NCBI RefSeq assembly: GCF_023856365.1
Contig: NC_064540.1
Location: 16,089,191-16,153,190, forward strand
Direction of reading: 5' to 3'
DNA from: Brienomyrus brachyistius
Taxonomy: Eukaryota > Chordata > Actinopteri > Osteoglossiformes > Mormyridae
Length of the DNA: 64,000 bases
In this document: piece by piece, positions 61,652-64,000 of the stretch
Numbering within the stretch: the stretch's first letter is position 1
Layout: each line of letters starts with the position of its first letter
Notes under the pieces: generated by a model
Seen by the model: the letters and a program-made list of their open reading frames with translations, nothing else
Database searches by the model: none
What the model was told of the DNA's origin: nothing
Program-made: the position numbers and the translations under genes

Positions 61652-61749
61652 TCACAACGTCAAACTTAGTGTGGAAATTACTGAAGAGCAGGCCAGGAGA
61701 ATGGGTGCCGAACGGAGGCTTGACACTCGGGAACCATGTGCACCCATAC
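61652..61749 (-). CDS. Contactin-family gene, last coding exon (GPI-anchor signal and stop)
   Basis: The acceptor is ctgctgttttccag on the minus strand. The first two bases (GT) join the lone A left by the previous exon to form a Ser codon, then 31 codons run to TGA (61654-61652), which is followed directly by an in-frame TAG. The peptide is a short hydrophilic spacer, MGAHGSRVSSLRS, and then an uncharged hydrophobic tail, APILLACSSVISTLSLTL, ending at the stop. This is the pattern of a C-terminal GPI-attachment signal, with the cleavage/attachment residue likely among the small residues G/S before the tail. Contactins end in exactly this way, directly after the last FN3 domain. The exon is easy to miss because it is short and lacks a start codon. 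The call rests on phase match, splice site, position and tail chemistry rather than on alignment. Confidence 0.85.
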
Positions 61750-61827
61750 CTGGAAAACAGCAGAAGCACCACAAATATCTAAGAATGAAGAAAAAACATC
61801 AATACCTCAAGCTGACAAGGCACCATG

Positions 61828-62612
61828 TACAGTCTGCCCTCGTGCTTTCCTGCTTTGTGATTCACAGATTCACTGATCCGCAAAAATTACATGTTTCCTT
61901 TATGTATTTTATTGAATTGTACCTTGGTTACGTATATGACTTCTGTCAATAAGTTTACAGTCCCATTCTTTTATTTATTTAACCTTACTGTGAATGCAAA
62001 AGAAAATGGCAGCCAATGCCGTGTTCTATGAATTAATAGGGGTAACATTAGTGTCAGGGATGGATTACAGACCGGGCCAGCGGGGCCGCTGCCCAGGGGC
62101 CCTTGGGGTGCAGGGAGCCCGTGGGGCCCCTAGCCCAAAACAATTTGCAACGCTTATCAACAATGTATTTTCGTTTGTCTATTTTAGAGGGCCTACATTC
62201 TTTGATCCTCTGCCTACAAGGGCCCCTGACCCTATAGGGAGGGCGTTTGGCTGCCAAGGGCCCTTGAATTGTGGTGGTTGTGGTGGTGGTGGTGGGGGCG
62301 GCTCGCGAACGTTTTGCCCAGGGGCCCACACAACCCATAATCCGTCCCTGATTAGTGTACTGTACTGTAAATGTGCTAGTGTGACAAATATCTCTTAGGC
62401 GATACTGTACTCTATTTTTACATTAAACATTTTTTTTAAGGGCAATGTATTAAGCTAAGTTTTAAATGAAATTAAAGTGTTTTTGGAGCATGACTGGGGT
62501 CACATTTATGGTTTAAACTATAGAAGTAAGCACTAATAAACAACCGCAAATCCTCCTCATTCGCGACCGGTTCTGGAACCAAACCTCGCGAAATGTCCGA
62601 GGTCTAACTGTA
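61828..62612. mobile_element. Degraded pogo/Tigger-like element hosting the hAT MITE
   Basis: The left end reads TACAGTCTGCCCTCG and the right end, read inward on the minus strand, reads TACAGTTAGACCTCGG. Both begin with TA, the target duplicated by Tc1/mariner/pogo elements. The right arm contains the CpG-rich stretch gcgaccggttctgg typical of such ends. With the nested 296-bp MITE and its TSD removed, about 480 bp remain and no transposase frame survives. The left end lies about 78 bp upstream of the last coding exon. Only the ends match, so the call is moderate. Confidence 0.5.
62055..62350. mobile_element. hAT-type MITE in the last contactin intron, with perfect 8-bp TSD
   Basis: The 296-bp element has inverted ends CAGGGATGGATTA (left) and, read inward from the right, CAGGGACGGATTA. 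It is flanked on both sides by ATTAGTGT (62047-62054 and 62351-62358), a perfect 8-bp target-site duplication as made by hAT transposases. The interior is GC-rich, repeats the GGGGCCC-type motif near both ends, and carries a (GGT)n run at about 62272-62298. It has no transposase, so it is non-autonomous. The intact TSD suggests a fairly recent insertion. Confidence 0.88.
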
Positions 62613-62845
62613 CACCATCGCTTGGTCAGGTTTCAGTTTTAAGCAGAAGACAGCAACACACAATGCCCTTTTTGTATGTATCTCTCAAATTTTATATGCA
62701 AGGAATACTAACTGAATAGCTAGCAATACTGCAATGCAAATAAATATCTATGAAGAAGACCAGCTTAAAAGGAGTTTCACTAATGGCTGGAATAAGAAGT
62801 GTTTAACTGTCATTGCACCGTGTTAAAGAAACAAGACAAGCTTAC

Positions 62846-63011
62846 TGAGTTTGTGGATGTGGATGAGGTCACTACCCAGTCCCTCCCCGCCTTCACTTAA
62901 CGCTTTGACCTGAACGTAATAGTCGTCATTGCTGGGAAGCGTTAACTCCAACGTAGTTTTGTTTGTTGTGATGAAACTGGCGTTGCTCTGCCGATGCCTT
63001 CTGTATGATAT
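62846..63011 (-). CDS. Contactin-family gene, penultimate coding exon (second half of last FN3 domain)
   Basis: This 166-bp exon has acceptor ...cttcttttaag and donor gtaagcttg. It enters in phase 0 and leaves in phase 1, with 55 codons plus one base. The peptide starts ISYRRHRQSNASF and contains TNKTTLELTLP, then DDYYVQVKALSEGGEG, and ends LIHIHKL. The tyrosine-corner strand (YYVQVKA) followed by the SEGGEG turn is the C'-to-G half of the contactin fourth FN3 domain. Two N-glycosylation sequons (NAS, NKT) are visible. It is separated from the preceding exon by a compact 386-bp intron (63012-63397) and from the last coding exon by a 1096-bp intron. Joining GYQ to ISYRR restores a continuous domain of normal length, with no frameshift or stop. 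Function by family: cis/trans adhesion and axon-guidance signalling at the neuronal surface. Confidence 0.93.
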
Positions 63012-63397
63012 CTTAAAAGAAGAGTGCAAACAGTCGTATGACTCCTAGCTGTACAAAGTAAACATGCGTAGAAATTGCGTTACATAACAGGATAATTCAG
63101 GAATGTTTGGACTTAAGAAGGAAGAGCTCCTAGGGCCGTATAATTATTCAGCAAAAATGTCTGAATATATACATTCAGAAAGTTTTGTAGGCTTTAATAA
63201 TAGATCAGAACGATGTTTAAATAAACAAGGGATACTCTACATTGCGTTGTTTTGGTCCGTGCCCCAACATTCCCAGGTGACTGAACACCTGCCCACAATA
63301 CGCTTAGCATCTGCTTTCTATTCTGGTGGAATTAAATGAATTGCAGTTATTGCAATTAGCTGGATAGAGCTCAGAGGTGGTGGCAGGCATCACTCAC

Positions 63398-63510
63398 TTG
63401 ATATCCAGTGACCTCAGATTCAGTCTCTAAGGCAATCACAGGGTCCCACTGTAAGGTGAGGTGCGAATCAAACAGGGTCCACTCGATATTCAGAGGGGGC
63501 TGGGCAGGGG
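63398..63510 (-). CDS. Contactin-family gene, antepenultimate coding exon (first half of last FN3 domain)
   Basis: This 113-bp internal exon reads leftwards. The acceptor on the minus strand is ...ttttttgatag and the donor is gtgagtg. The first two bases complete a split codon (phase 1 entry) and 37 codons follow, ending in phase 0. The peptide opens PAQPPLNIEW, continues with a buried-Trp strand LTLQWDPV, and ends SEVTGYQ. This is the A-to-C strand half of a fibronectin type III domain as found at the membrane end of contactins, GPI-anchored neuronal immunoglobulin-superfamily adhesion proteins. The VTGY motif at the exon end is typical of the family, and the exon pairs exactly with the next one. 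Contactins 3, 4, 5 and 6 share this architecture, and I cannot say which paralogue this is. Upstream exons (Ig domains and FN3 1-3) lie beyond the right edge of the window. Confidence 0.9.
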
Positions 63511-63854
63511 CTATCAAAAAATTAAATAAAATAGAGATCGCACTCCTTTAGGGTTTAACAGTCTAGCAAATTCAGACATATGTGATCTTCCCCTCATACT
63601 AGTTATAACCCGGGAAATGGGTTGGTCAGGTACTGGTTAGTTTGCATGTCTGTGGTGTATGTACCCTCCTTAGCTATGACTAAAGCACCCATTATGACTG
63701 AATGCTTTTAATACTTTAAAAAATCGCAGAGTGGATAGACAGAGACATACTGGGTGAGCACTGCAATGGCGACTTTGTTGCAGTGAATGCATTGTAACGC
63801 AGCCATCATTATAAGCAGAGAGACTTTATGCGTTCAGATTGCCAACGGTGAGCA

Positions 63855-63906
63855 AGACAAACAGTACAGTGAGCCAACTGCTTTGGAAACACTATACTGT
63901 TTGTCT
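63855..63906. other. 17-bp stem hairpin in contactin intron
   Basis: AGACAAACAGTACAGTG (63855-63871) is followed 18 bases later by its reverse complement with one mismatch (63890-63906). It lies about 345 bp into the intron upstream of the first visible exon. It may be one end pair of a small palindromic element or a structured RNA; nothing else supports a function. Confidence 0.5.
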
Positions 63907-64000
63907 ACAGGACAGTGTGGGTGGGAGGCATTGTACGCTTCTGCATGCTATGTATTCACATTGGACACGCGTGCAGCATGCGAAAAAAGGAAAAGACAGA

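Noticed and set aside
61671..61952. 93-residue plus-strand frame across the last contactin exon
   Set aside because: It is the antisense shadow of the GPI-signal exon and the neighbouring intron.
62272..62298. (GGT)n run as a coding poly-Gly tract
   Set aside because: It lies inside the hAT MITE with intact TSDs and in no credible exon.

Overview
The window reads as ray-finned fish (probably teleost) nuclear DNA. It is AT-rich, has no operon-like coding density, and is loaded with fish-type repeats: long (CA)n tracts, Tc1-family remnants, hAT-type MITEs, tRNA-derived SINE pieces, LINE 3' ends and several minisatellites. Family names for repeats come from recognising their sequence; no database search was possible.

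Only one gene can be supported. The last three coding exons of a contactin-family (IgCAM) gene lie on the minus strand at 63510-63398, 63011-62846 and 61749-61652. Their splice sites are canonical and their phases fit (1/0/1). They encode the last fibronectin type III domain and the C-terminal GPI-anchor signal. The rest of the gene lies beyond base 64000, and its 3' UTR runs leftwards, perhaps to an AATAAA near 60401. The last intron holds a hAT-type MITE with a perfect 8-bp target duplication, nested inside an older pogo/Tigger-like element.

Everything left of about 60.4 kb appears to be a gene-poor region downstream of that gene. From left to right: (CA)n-flanked dispersed repeats and a 0.63-kb pyrimidine-rich array (2.3-7.4 kb); a LINE 3' end (8.8-9.4 kb); a G23/C22 homopolymer pair (10.0-10.35 kb); SINEs (12.5 and 15.1 kb); a 73-bp minisatellite (15.8-16.2 kb); a TIR element with a nested hAT MITE (16.6-17.1 kb); a 57-bp minisatellite grown out of a dispersed repeat (24.4-24.9 kb); a CpG-bearing 445-bp MITE (29.3-29.8 kb); a Tc1 remnant (38.9 kb); a satellite cluster (42.5-44.8 kb) with a 28-bp array open in all three forward frames; a second Tc1 remnant (49.4 kb); a LINE 3' end (50.8-51.4 kb); another Tc1-type transposase relic (55.7-56.4 kb); and a Tc1 remnant whose end has been amplified into a 39-bp tandem array (57.7-58.5 kb).

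The theme of the window is the life and decay of transposons next to a neural adhesion gene. Transposon ends and internal segments have seeded tandem arrays at least twice. No new protein-coding system was found. Most open frames in the window are chance frames in simple repeats or in unconserved intergenic DNA.
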